From Candidatus Uhrbacteria bacterium (lineage in GTDB: Bacteria; Patescibacteriota; Patescibacteriia; UBA9934; UBA11717), in NCBI GenBank assembly GCA_013203725.1, contig JABMPK010000003.1:1-30440 (forward strand): a stretch of 30,440 bases of DNA. Reading direction: 5' to 3'. The notes under the pieces were generated by a model. It saw only the letters and a list, made by a program, of their open reading frames with translations, did no database searches and was not told where the DNA came from. This document shows, one piece after another, positions 16,190-23,024 of this stretch. A program made the translations under genes and the position numbers. Numbering within the stretch: position 1 is the first letter of the stretch; every line of letters begins with the position of its first letter.

Positions 16190-16214
16190 ACGACGACCCG
16201 TGCGGGGTCGTCGT
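16190..16214. terminator. Strong terminator after receiver gene
   Basis: 10-bp stem ACGACGACCC / GGGTCGTCGT followed by GTTTTTTAT. An A-rich flank on the other side may let it also serve the convergent gene at 16220-16546. Confidence 0.88.
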
Positions 16215-16219
16215 GTTTT

Positions 16220-16546
16220 TTATACTTTAATTTTATCGACGAACATTCCAACTATTGGGATCCTTCGTTTTCTGCCAACCAGTACGTTAAAAATTCCGTA
16301 TATTGAAAGCGCTACCCACAACCATCCAAGCAGTCCGGCAACGAACCATCCGAGTAATGGAACAAGGCCCACTATCGCTGTCAGCATCTCCGCGATAAAC
16401 AATGCAAGTCCTTGTCGAGCATGGAATTTTGTTGTGGCGTCCTTTGGTGGCCAGATTAATGGCAGTATTGCCAGGAAGCTGACATAGGAGAAGAGCGACA
16501 TCAACAATGGATCAATCTCCAAAGGTGGATTAACTTTTTTTGCCAT
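16220..16546 (-). CDS. Small multi-pass membrane protein (DUF4870/Tic20-like)
   Basis: Encodes 108 aa from MAKKVNPP. About four hydrophobic segments are seen, with the amphipathic KFHARQGLALFIAEM segment that is typical of DUF4870/Tic20-type small membrane proteins. The role is unknown. The start lies one base after the trpS stop (TAA-T-ATG), so it is co-transcribed and probably translated by ribosomes finishing trpS. A TTG three codons earlier is unlikely. Confidence 0.75.
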   Translation of the reverse strand: MAKKVNPPLEIDPLLMSLFSYVSFLAILPLIWPPKDATTKFHARQGLALFIAEMLTAIVGLVPLLGWFVAGLLGWLWVALSIYGIFNVLVGRKRRIPIVGMFVDKIKV

Positions 16547-16547
16547 A

Positions 16548-17534
16548 TTACACAATTAAGCCAACTGCATTTTTGACCTGGATCATCTTCTCTTCTGCAA
16601 TGACACGAGCCCTTTCTGCGCCGTTCTCCAAAATCTTCTTGAGCTCTTCCTCGTTGTCTAAGTAAGCCAGAATCTTCGCACGGATTGGTGACAAGAATTC
16701 AACAAGTGCTTCTGCAACATCTTTCTTGAAGTCGCCATAGCCTTTCCCTTCGTAGTCCAAAGCGAGGTCTCCAGGGTCGCGGTCTTTGATCAAGCTTAGG
16801 ATGTCCAACATGTTTTTAACGCCGGGTTGGCTATCTGCGTAGTTAACAACTCCAATATCATCTGTAACTGCGGACATAACTTTCTTTCGGATAACGTCAG
16901 GTTCATCTGTCAGCGCGATGTAATTTTTCTCACTCGCTGCACTCTTACTCATTTTCTTTGTTGGATCGTCTAGTCCCATGATACGCGCTCCAACTTCTGT
17001 AATTTGAACACCGGGAACTACGAACGTGTCGCCGTAAGATTTGTTGAAACGTGTAGCAATGTCGCGCGTAAGTTCAACGTGCTGCTTCTGATCTTCGCCA
17101 ACAGGAATCGTGAGCGGGCTGTAGAGCAAAATATCTCCCGCCATCATAAGAGGGTAGGTGAATAAACCTACGTTTACATTTTCTCCCTGCACGATTGCTT
17201 TGTCCTTGTATTGAGTCATGCGCTCAAGCTCCGACATTCGCATGAGTGTGGAAAAGATCCAGTTCATCTCTGCGTGTTGTGGAACCGCTGACTGTTGAAA
17301 GAGGATGTTCTTTTCTGAATCAAGACCGGCTGCAAGATATGTTGCAGCTAGACTTAGGATATTTTTGCGAAGTGTCGCTGGGTTCTTTGTTGTTGTGAGC
17401 GCGTGGAGGTCAGCGATCATGATGATTCCTTCTCGGTCATTCTGAAAATCAACAAACTGTTTGATTGCGCCGAAGTAGTTGCCGATATGCAATAGATTGC
17501 TCGGCTGAATTCCACTTAAAAATCCATTATTCAT
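16548..17534 (-). CDS. trpS: Tryptophanyl-tRNA synthetase
   Basis: Encodes 328 aa, normal bacterial length. Charges tRNA-Trp with tryptophan using ATP (class Ic synthetase, cytosolic dimer). The N-terminus FLSGIQPSNLLHIGNY carries the HIGH-type motif HIGN (16-19). MIADLHALTT, GDILLYSP and VGEDQKQHVELTRDIA follow. KMSKS is at 194-198. The C-terminal helical anticodon-binding part is complete. No Shine-Dalgarno is seen; a weak TAAATT box lies 6 nt upstream of the ATG, the spacing seen at other leaderless starts here. Followed at one base by the small membrane protein gene. Confidence 0.97.
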   Translation of the reverse strand: MNNGFLSGIQPSNLLHIGNYFGAIKQFVDFQNDREGIIMIADLHALTTTKNPATLRKNILSLAATYLAAGLDSEKNILFQQSAVPQHAEMNWIFSTLMRMSELERMTQYKDKAIVQGENVNVGLFTYPLMMAGDILLYSPLTIPVGEDQKQHVELTRDIATRFNKSYGDTFVVPGVQITEVGARIMGLDDPTKKMSKSAASEKNYIALTDEPDVIRKKVMSAVTDDIGVVNYADSQPGVKNMLDILSLIKDRDPGDLALDYEGKGYGDFKKDVAEALVEFLSPIRAKILAYLDNEEELKKILENGAERARVIAEEKMIQVKNAVGLIV

Positions 17535-17611
17535 TTTTCTAATTTAATGCCACTTTATTAATCCAACACTATCAATTATTGACCAATAGTTCAATAGTAC
17601 AAGCCAATGCT

Positions 17612-17651
17612 CGACCGCACGATCGGGACGGCCGTCCCGATCGTGCGGTCG
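17612..17651. repeat. Perfect 40-bp palindrome
   Basis: The two 20-base halves are exact reverse complements with no loop; the centre is GGGACGGCCGTCCC. It lies between trpS and the orphan gene at 17733. No T-run is adjacent, so it is not an ordinary terminator. Its GACGGCCGTC core is shared with the palindromes at 19021-19052 and 19476-19507. Confidence 0.95.
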
Positions 17652-17695
17652 GATGCGATGTCAGAGATTCGTTTCTCAGCCATTCAAATAAAAGC

Positions 17696-17713
17696 GCCCG
17701 CACGTACGCGGGC
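17696..17713 (-). terminator. Terminator of orphan gene 17733-18425
   Basis: GCCCGC / GCGGGC stem with loop GTACGT (minus strand), followed by a T-rich run GCTTTTATT. Confidence 0.75.
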
Positions 17714-17732
17714 TGAGTGTTCGGTCTTCCTG

Positions 17733-18425
17733 CTACCTCTTGATGACGCCGATCTCGGTCGTCTTCGGGCCGCCGCTCTTGCGACGAGACTTGGCCTTGG
17801 CCAGCATCTGCTGCTTGGCCTGGAACTTCAGAGCGCTCACGCACGCATCCATGAGCGCGAACTCGAGGAAGAGGCTGAGCGGCCCCTCCTCGCTGACGCT
17901 GCGCAGTGTCTCTGCGGTGATTTCAGCGAGCATCTCGTAGTGCAGATCACCGCGGACTTCGCTGTGCGCCTGCGTTCTGATCTTCGCAACGTTGAGCGTT
18001 GTCAGAACCGCCTTTCGAGCGATGTGCCCCAACTGCTGCCATTCCTCAGCTGCCGTTGCTGGCGTGACCCCGTCGGGAAGAGTGACGAGATCGCCCATCA
18101 CGGCTGCAACAGCTGCGTTCGCCAGAACCGTTGCCTGCGCGAATCGCTCCAGCATGACCGCGTTGCCGGCCATGAACTGTGTGAGGTACCGGTCGAGCTC
18201 TTCGGAGATCTGGAATTCGAGAACGCCCGCTGCGCCCACGATCATCGTGTCCTTGTCGCGCTCGCCATTCCTGAAGTGCGCGCGCATGCGGGCAATCAGG
18301 TCATCTTCCGGGACCACCTTCCTGAGATCAGGCGTATTCACCCGAATCACCAGTCGTAGGGCCCCTCCTCCTCGCGTACATCTTGCCGTCCACGACTGCA
18401 GACGTTCAACCCTGGTAAGTTTCAT
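17733..18425 (-). CDS. Orphan protein, cassette gene
   Basis: Encodes 230 aa of no recognised family. The start MKLTRVERLQSW is preceded by AGGAGAG at correct spacing; the longer in-frame ATG lies in the promoter region. The protein looks mostly helical, with an Ala/Val-rich middle (about 90-120: AVMLERFAQATVLANAAVAAVMGDLV) and a basic C-terminus (KAKSRRKSGGPK). There is no signal peptide and no clear membrane helix. It has its own promoter and terminator, and its codons are much GC-richer than those of the HU gene beside it, which points to transfer. Divergent from the HU-like gene with -35 boxes only 2 bp apart. Function unknown. Confidence 0.72.
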   Translation of the reverse strand: MKLTRVERLQSWTARCTRGGGALRLVIRVNTPDLRKVVPEDDLIARMRAHFRNGERDKDTMIVGAAGVLEFQISEELDRYLTQFMAGNAVMLERFAQATVLANAAVAAVMGDLVTLPDGVTPATAAEEWQQLGHIARKAVLTTLNVAKIRTQAHSEVRGDLHYEMLAEITAETLRSVSEEGPLSLFLEFALMDACVSALKFQAKQQMLAKAKSRRKSGGPKTTEIGVIKR

Positions 18426-18453
18426 GCGCTCTCCTCTGTTTGTGTCTGAAAGC

Positions 18454-18482
18454 AACCTAGCATAAACCGAGTATTTTGCCAA
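18454..18482 (-). promoter_or_regulatory. Promoter of orphan gene 17733-18425
   Basis: TTGGCA, 17-bp spacer ending in TGC, TAGGTT on the minus strand. Confidence 0.6.
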
Positions 18483-18484
18483 CC

Positions 18485-18513
18485 TTGCATAATCTTCACC
18501 ACGAGTTTATACT
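18485..18513 (+). promoter_or_regulatory. Promoter of HU-like gene
   Basis: TTGCAT, 17-bp spacer, TATACT. The -35 lies two bases from the divergent -35 at 18477-18482, so the two promoters may compete or share regulation. Confidence 0.65.
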
Positions 18514-18541
18514 GCAAACATACTTACTTATCCATATTCCT

Positions 18542-18985
18542 ATGAACAAAGCAGAATTGGCAGCACGCATCGCTGAGCGACTTGGTCTTACCAAGAAACA
18601 GGGTGAGGACATTGTTGAGTCATTCACGTCTATTGTGACTGAACAGCTTTCAGAGCAAGAAGAAGTTACTATCGCTGGCTTCGGAACATTCTCGTCGCGC
18701 ATACGTGCGGCACGCATGGGTGTAAATCCTCAGAAGCCGTCAGAGCGTATTCATGTACCAGAAGTATTGGTACCAAAGTTTAAAGCAGGGAAGGCATTGA
18801 AGGACGCATTGAAGGCTGCGCAAAAAAGTAATGCGCCTGCAGTAGCTGTGAAAGAAAAGGAAGAACTAGAGGAGTTGGCGTATCCTGCAAAGTCAGTTCC
18901 TGCAAGCCCACCGCAAGACAGTACAATGCCATCACAAGTGGATCGACCACATGGCGAGGATAGTAATCCCCGGATCCAAGAATAA
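18542..18985 (+). CDS. HU/IHF-family DNA-binding protein with C-terminal tail
   Basis: Encodes 147 aa starting MNKAELAARIAERLGLTKKQGEDIVESF. The standard HU/IHF fold covers about 1-92: N-terminal helices, then EEVTIAGFGTFSSRIRAARMGVNPQ, the DNA-clasping arm (P at the tip region, residues 60-75), and VPKFKAGKALKDAL. It bends and compacts DNA as a dimer. A ~55-residue extension after the fold, rich in Lys, Glu, Pro and Ser, is not part of normal HU (about 90 aa) and may be a disordered tail. ATG at 18542 is chosen because the fold begins there; the longer frame would start before the promoter. No Shine-Dalgarno is present. Subtype (HU versus IHF) is not decidable. Confidence 0.93.
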   Translation: MNKAELAARIAERLGLTKKQGEDIVESFTSIVTEQLSEQEEVTIAGFGTFSSRIRAARMGVNPQKPSERIHVPEVLVPKFKAGKALKDALKAAQKSNAPAVAVKEKEELEELAYPAKSVPASPPQDSTMPSQVDRPHGEDSNPRIQE

Positions 18986-19058
18986 ACAAAAACGAGCTCG
19001 CAAGGGCTAGTTTTTTTGACCTCACAATATGGACGGCCGTCTATATTGTGAGATTGTT
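18985..19058. repeat. Terminator-plus-palindrome unit, copy A
   Basis: 74 bp, starting with a CGAGC-type hairpin and T7, then GACC, then a 32-bp near-perfect palindrome (19021-19052, one G/T mismatch) with core GACGGCCGTC. It matches 19441-19513 except for one T insertion and one substitution. That substitution (A for C) breaks a pair in the terminator stem. Confidence 0.9.
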
Positions 19059-19108
19059 ATTATAGGTAAGTTTTGTATTAGGCATTAGACCTTATACTAT
19101 ATGGACGT

Positions 19109-19402
19109 ATGGCAGACGTATCAACAAATGAAATCATGGAGTTTCTAAACAAACACATGGTTACTAAAGAAGACCATGATCAAGGGCTCAAGGAAGGCGC
19201 TGGCAATCTACGTGATAGTGAGCTAAGGATGCTCGATCACATGGATGAGAAGTTAGCGGATCTTAAGGGTGATCTTGTTGTTATGATGCGCAAGGAAGAC
19301 AAAAAATTGTCTGCACTTATTGAATTACTTGAGAAGAAGCATGTTATCGATGAGCAGGAAGCGAGCGAAATATTGCAACTTCAGCCATTCCCTCAGAGAT
19401 AG
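19109..19402 (+). CDS. Small coiled-coil protein
   Basis: Encodes 97 aa, highly charged and almost all helical. ELRMLDHMDEKLADLKGDLVVMMRKEDKKLSALIELLEKKHVIDEQEASEIL shows heptad-like spacing of hydrophobic residues (about 38-75), followed by a short end LQPFPQR. Similar small proteins with an 'EKLADLKGD...RKEDKKL...L' pattern are, in my recollection, common in Candidate Phyla Radiation genomes; no function is established. TATACT lies 10 bases before the ATG, leaving almost no leader and no Shine-Dalgarno. It is bracketed by the two terminator-plus-palindrome units, as if the gene plus one unit had been duplicated or inserted. Confidence 0.75.
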   Translation: MADVSTNEIMEFLNKHMVTKEDHDQGLKEGAGNLRDSELRMLDHMDEKLADLKGDLVVMMRKEDKKLSALIELLEKKHVIDEQEASEILQLQPFPQR

Positions 19403-19440
19403 CCGTGATCCATTGAACCTACTGACTGTTCTTTGTAGAT

Positions 19441-19513
19441 AACAAAAACGAGCTCGCAAGGGCTCGTTTTTTGACCTCACAATATGGACGGCCGTCTATA
19501 TTGTGAGATTGTT
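19441..19513. repeat. Terminator-plus-palindrome unit, copy B
   Basis: Second copy with an intact ACGAGC / GCTCGT terminator stem and T6, followed by the same 32-bp palindrome (19476-19507). It sits between the convergent coiled-coil and RNase Y genes. Confidence 0.9.
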
Positions 19514-19532
19514 TGCTGCTGGAAATTGTTGA

Positions 19533-21062
19533 CTACCGTGCGTATTCTGTTACGCGCGTTTCTCGAATCAACGTAACCTTGATCTCTCCAGGATAACGAA
19601 GTTCACTTTCGATTTTTGATGCGATGTTTTTCGCAAGATTGTAAGCGCTCAAGTCGTCGATCACTTGCGGCTTAACAAATACGCGAATCTCCCGTCCTGC
19701 CTGAATTGCGTATGCCTTTTCTACACCTTCAAACTCAGTAGCCGTTTTCTCCAACTCCTCGAGTCGCTGAATGTACTGCTCTAAAGTGTTCTTTCGTGCA
19801 CCTGGACGTGCGCCAGACAATGCGTCCGCAGTTTTTACAATCACAGCTTCAAGCGTCTTTGGCTTGTCTACATGATGGCCAATTGACTGATACGCAATCT
19901 CTTCTGGGAAGCCAAACTTTTTCATGATGTTGTAACCGATTTCTGGATGCGACCCTTGCATGTCGTGGTCAACGGCTTTCCCGATATCGTGGAACAATCC
20001 ACCTTTTGTACAAACATGCACATCAGCGCCAAGCTCTTCTGCGAGCATTCGCGCGATCGTTGCAACTTCCATTGCGTGCTGAAGTTGGTTTTGTCCGTAA
20101 CTGGTTCGATACTTCAATCGTCCCAAGATCTGTATCAACTTTGGATCGATTGATGACAACGGGATTCCAAGTTCCGTCAGAGCACCTTCTCCGGCCTTCT
20201 TCATTTCAATTGCGAGCTCCTTCTTTGATGTTTCAATAGCTTCTTCAATACGTGCTGGTTGAATGCGTCCGTCCTTCACTAGAATCTCAATCGCACGTTT
20301 TGCAACCTGTCGGCGGATAGGGGAGAAAGAAGAGATCGTAACAGCCTGCGGAGTATCGTCAACGATGATTTCAGTTCCTGTCTGCATCTCAATCGCGCGA
20401 ATGTTTCGCCCCTCTTTTCCAATAATGCGCCCCTTCATCTCGTCTGAAGGGAGCTGAACACTAGATGTAGTCGTCTCTGAAGCGTGTCCAGAGGCGTACC
20501 GCTCAACAACGAGCGACAGCATTTTCTTTGCACGTCTGTCTAACTCGTCGTCGACCGAATCTTCTAACTTTCGTATACGGCTCACAAGAACATCCTCGCT
20601 GTCTTTTTCTACACGCAAGAGTAGTTCCTCGAGTGCTTTCTCCTGTGGCATTCCAGCGATCTCCTCAAGCTTCAACTCAGCCTCTAGACCAAGCTCTTCT
20701 AGTCGAGACTTGATCTTTCGTAGTCGGTCCTTCTCGTCTTCAAGCGCCTTGTTGTTGGACTCGAGTTCTAGAAGTTGTTTGTCGAATGCGTTCTCTCGCG
20801 ACTCAAGACGATCTTGTAATTTCTTGAGTTCACCTCTACGTTCCTTCTCTTCGTTCTTTGCCTCGTCTATGACTTTTATTGACTTCTCCTTTGCATGGAG
20901 CAAGATTTCTTGTTCCTTCTGCTTGGCGGTTGCAAGGATTTTTTCCGCCTCTGCCTCCGCATTGTTTGAACGCGTTTTCGCTCTTTGATCACGTACGTAT
21001 ACGCCAAGAGCAGCCCCGGATACGAGACCGATTATGAGTGTTACTATTTGTATTGTTGGCAT
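19533..21062 (-). CDS. rny: Ribonuclease Y
   Basis: Encodes 509 aa, normal length. Membrane-anchored endoribonuclease that starts mRNA decay. Order of parts: N-terminal membrane helix (5-24), long charged coiled coil (30-175), KH RNA-binding domain with GxxG in IIGKEG (213-218), and an HD-type metal-dependent domain with LQHAMEVATIARML and the H358-D359 pair in GGLFHDIGKA. A C-terminal domain ends in EIKVTLIRETRVTEYAR, typical of the family. No Shine-Dalgarno precedes the ATG. Its presence fits an organism lacking RNase E. Confidence 0.97.
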   Translation of the reverse strand: MPTIQIVTLIIGLVSGAALGVYVRDQRAKTRSNNAEAEAEKILATAKQKEQEILLHAKEKSIKVIDEAKNEEKERRGELKKLQDRLESRENAFDKQLLELESNNKALEDEKDRLRKIKSRLEELGLEAELKLEEIAGMPQEKALEELLLRVEKDSEDVLVSRIRKLEDSVDDELDRRAKKMLSLVVERYASGHASETTTSSVQLPSDEMKGRIIGKEGRNIRAIEMQTGTEIIVDDTPQAVTISSFSPIRRQVAKRAIEILVKDGRIQPARIEEAIETSKKELAIEMKKAGEGALTELGIPLSSIDPKLIQILGRLKYRTSYGQNQLQHAMEVATIARMLAEELGADVHVCTKGGLFHDIGKAVDHDMQGSHPEIGYNIMKKFGFPEEIAYQSIGHHVDKPKTLEAVIVKTADALSGARPGARKNTLEQYIQRLEELEKTATEFEGVEKAYAIQAGREIRVFVKPQVIDDLSAYNLAKNIASKIESELRYPGEIKVTLIRETRVTEYAR

Positions 21063-21260
21063 AGTTCAAGCAAAGCCTGAACGAAACGCAAAACAAGAGA
21101 CCGAGTCCCTTATTCAATATGCACGCCTTTACTCTGTGCAATTAAGCTAATCCTTGAGGAAAAATTTATATATACATCCCTCATAATCATTTTCGCGTTG
21201 AATTCAGAACTTCCAATTTCTTTATGAGTATCTACAAAGAAGATACGCCGATATAGTGAT

Positions 21261-21302
21261 TGTGTCAACGATATTGACACAAAGAGAATTTTGCGATCTA
21301 AT
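21261..21302 (+). promoter_or_regulatory. Promoter with dyad operator for orphan membrane operon
   Basis: TTGACA (21274-21279), 17-bp spacer, TCTAAT (21297-21302). The -35 lies inside one arm of a perfect inverted repeat TGTGTCAA-N5-TTGACACA (21261-21281). A dimeric repressor bound there would block the promoter. The dyad is seen directly; its use as an operator is inferred. Confidence 0.65.
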
Positions 21303-21322
21303 AGGGCTAGAAGGAGGAAGCA

Positions 21323-21649
21323 ATGGAAGAGATCTTCGGTATGGAGCCCGGTACGGTGGCAGTATTCGTTTGCATCCTAGCGGTTCTTGGCGTGTTTTCG
21401 TTCTTCGCTCTCGCGGCACTCAAGCAGAGACGCGCTGAACGGCAGTGGCACGCACAGCTCGCGCAGTCGGAGCGTTCGGCGGCGTGGGACAAGGCTGAGC
21501 AGGACAGAGAAGAGAGAGAACGAGAAGAACATGAATCAGTTGGTACTCGTGAGGCTGATGCGGTGAACGGGCGTTGCCCGCGCGGACGAGCGAAGCCACG
21601 ACGCCACCTACGTGTGGTGCGAGACAATGAAGGGGAGGACTCGGAATGA
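21323..21649 (+). CDS. Orphan single-pass membrane protein, cassette gene
   Basis: Encodes 108 aa. The start is set by AAGGAGG 5 nt before the ATG. One membrane helix lies at about 11-32 (TVAVFVCILAVLGVFSFFALAAL), followed by a charged helical stretch rich in Arg/Glu (REEREREEHE), then an Arg-rich tail. The N-terminus is probably outside or short, with the charged tail in the cytoplasm by the positive-inside rule. Its stop overlaps the next start by four bases (ATGA), so both are translated together. The codons are GC-rich. No family is recognised. Confidence 0.7.
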   Translation: MEEIFGMEPGTVAVFVCILAVLGVFSFFALAALKQRRAERQWHAQLAQSERSAAWDKAEQDREEREREEHESVGTREADAVNGRCPRGRAKPRRHLRVVRDNEGEDSE

Positions 21650-21855
21650 TCCGTATCAAAGCAGTTTGTGAGTGGTTCAACACGCCTTACTACAACGGAG
21701 TGTGGTTTGAGCCCAAGCCGTGGCAATCAGTCATGTTCACGCTTTTCCTGATCATGATCTGTTGCGCGGTTACCCTGGTGATCTGGGAGATCGTAGACAG
21801 TCACAGCTTCAGCGTGGGATTTGTCGAGTCAGTCGTCAAGTTCATCATCTACTAG
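21646..21855 (+). CDS. Orphan single-pass membrane protein, cassette gene
   Basis: Encodes 69 aa with one strong membrane helix at about 29-48 (VMFTLFLIMICCAVTLVIWEIV). Before it is an aromatic Trp/Tyr-rich segment (WFNTPYYNGVWFEPKPW), which would sit at the membrane face. It overlaps the upstream gene by ATGA. The pair may form a small membrane complex; this is inferred only from coupling and shared topology. Two hairpin terminators follow. No family recognised. Confidence 0.68.
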   Translation: MIRIKAVCEWFNTPYYNGVWFEPKPWQSVMFTLFLIMICCAVTLVIWEIVDSHSFSVGFVESVVKFIIY

Positions 21856-21913
21856 ACGGGCCCTCTGGGCTCCGTTTTTTTATACAACACAAAACCGAGC
21901 CACTCTGGCTCGG
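21856..21913. terminator. Two tandem terminators between convergent genes
   Basis: First hairpin ACGGGCCC / GGGC-T-CCGT (21856-21875) with a following T7 serves the orphan membrane operon. Second hairpin CCGAGCC-ACTCT-GGCTCGG (21895-21913) has an A-run before and T-run after and can also end truB on the minus strand. Confidence 0.8.
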
Positions 21914-21920
21914 CGTTTTT

Positions 21921-22607
21921 TTATTTTAGAAGTAAGCTTTCCCAATTTTCACTCGTAACTTCTTCTATCTTGTGCGCGTCTTTTATATCGAAGTTTCCGA
22001 TCGTAGTTCGTCGAAGTGCGGTGACGTAAGCGCCGGTCTTGAGTAACTCTCCAAGATCCCGCGCTATCGCTCGGACGTATGTGCCACTTCCAACGTTCAT
22101 CGTGACATCTAGCGTTGGAGGTTCGTAGGAGACGAGTGTCAGCTCATACACTGTGACATCGCGTAATGGGCGATCGATTTCTTTTCCTTGTCGAGCAAGC
22201 TCGTACAGTTTCCGGCCACCGATCTTGATTGCCGAATGCATTGGTGGAAGCTGTTTGATGTCGCCTATGAACGAGCTCAAAGCGTGCTCGATCTCATCCT
22301 TACTTGGAAAACTTGTGATCTTGTTGTCTGTGATCTCGCCCTCAGGATCTTGTGTTGTACTTGTCCGGCCGAGCTCGAAAGTAGAATCGTATCGTTTCTC
22401 TTTCTTAACGTATTGATCAATTTGAGTAGTGTCGCCTTTACCAACAGCCACGACTAGCAGACCTGTTGCAAAAGGATCCAGCGTTCCGGCGTGCCCGATC
22501 TTCTTGACACCTGTGATTCCGCGCAACTTAGCCACAACGTCAAAACTAGTCCACCCGGCGTGCTTGTCTATGAGTAGGAATCCAAAGGTTGGGAGGTTGG
22601 TGTTCAT
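21921..22607 (-). CDS. truB: tRNA pseudouridine(55) synthase
   Basis: Encodes 228 aa. Converts U55 of the T-loop of tRNAs to pseudouridine. The N-terminus GFLLIDKHAGWTSFDVVAKLRG and the catalytic motif KIGHAGTLDPFATGLL (Asp44 nucleophile) are clear, as are RKLYELAR, and GSGTYVRAIARDLGE. It stops soon after the core and lacks the C-terminal PUA-like domain of long TruB proteins, a compact form. Instead of a Shine-Dalgarno, the minus strand has TGG-TAGTTT 6 nt before the ATG, a weak version of the leaderless arrangement. Confidence 0.95.
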   Translation of the reverse strand: MNTNLPTFGFLLIDKHAGWTSFDVVAKLRGITGVKKIGHAGTLDPFATGLLVVAVGKGDTTQIDQYVKKEKRYDSTFELGRTSTTQDPEGEITDNKITSFPSKDEIEHALSSFIGDIKQLPPMHSAIKIGGRKLYELARQGKEIDRPLRDVTVYELTLVSYEPPTLDVTMNVGSGTYVRAIARDLGELLKTGAYVTALRRTTIGNFDIKDAHKIEEVTSENWESLLLK

Positions 22608-22663
22608 GGGGAGAAACTACCATTGTGAAGTGGTTTTGTCATGTAGTCGATCGCTGTGCGTGT

Positions 22664-22785
22664 AATTCACAAGTTCCAAGGACAAATGTCCAATGAAGTT
22701 CCAATTACCAAGTTTATCAATCGCGTCGCCCCTTGGGCATTGATCATTCATTGGATGTTGGAATTTTGTAATTGGAACCTGAATT
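22664..22785. repeat. Intergenic palindromic repeat, family A copy 2
   Basis: Shares AATTCACAAGTTCC, GACAAATGTCC, ATGAAGTTCCAAT, CGTCGC-CCTTGGGC, TCATTCATTG and GTAATTGG, in order, with 12335-12479. It sits in the 417-bp gap between truB and infB, a gap that otherwise holds only a promoter and the family B repeat. Confidence 0.75.
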
Positions 22786-22861
22786 TCGATACATTATTGC
22801 TCGCTAACGTGATTGATCGCCTAAAGTCACTAATATGTATACGCTCGATTAACCCTATTCT

Positions 22862-22890
22862 TTGACAGAAACGCTAGAATCGACTAGAGT
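22862..22890 (+). promoter_or_regulatory. Candidate infB promoter
   Basis: TTGACA, 17-bp spacer, TAGAGT. The predicted +1 near 22897 leaves a ~128-nt leader made largely of the family B inverted repeat. Confidence 0.6.
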
Positions 22891-22910
22891 AAGGCCATTA
22901 TTAGGTTATT

Positions 22911-23013
22911 GGTTCACGTTGTTTGGTTCATGGTTCATGGTTCTCGGTCCTAGATCAGGTCCCATGAACCATTAACCATCAACCATGAACTTCCCGAGCC
23001 ATCAACCATGAAC
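22911..23013. repeat. Intergenic palindromic repeat, family B copy 1
   Basis: Repeated GGTTCATGG words on the left, and CCATGAACC, ACCATCAACC words on the right, forming a long imperfect hairpin within the infB leader. Related to 25061-25122. Confidence 0.75.
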
Positions 23014-23024
23014 CCGCTCCCGCC

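Noticed and set aside
17607..18359. Plus-strand reading frame (250 aa) opposite the orphan gene at 17733-18425
   Set aside because: It is of similar length, but it starts inside the 40-bp palindrome and has no Shine-Dalgarno or promoter. The minus-strand frame has promoter, AGGAGAG and terminator.
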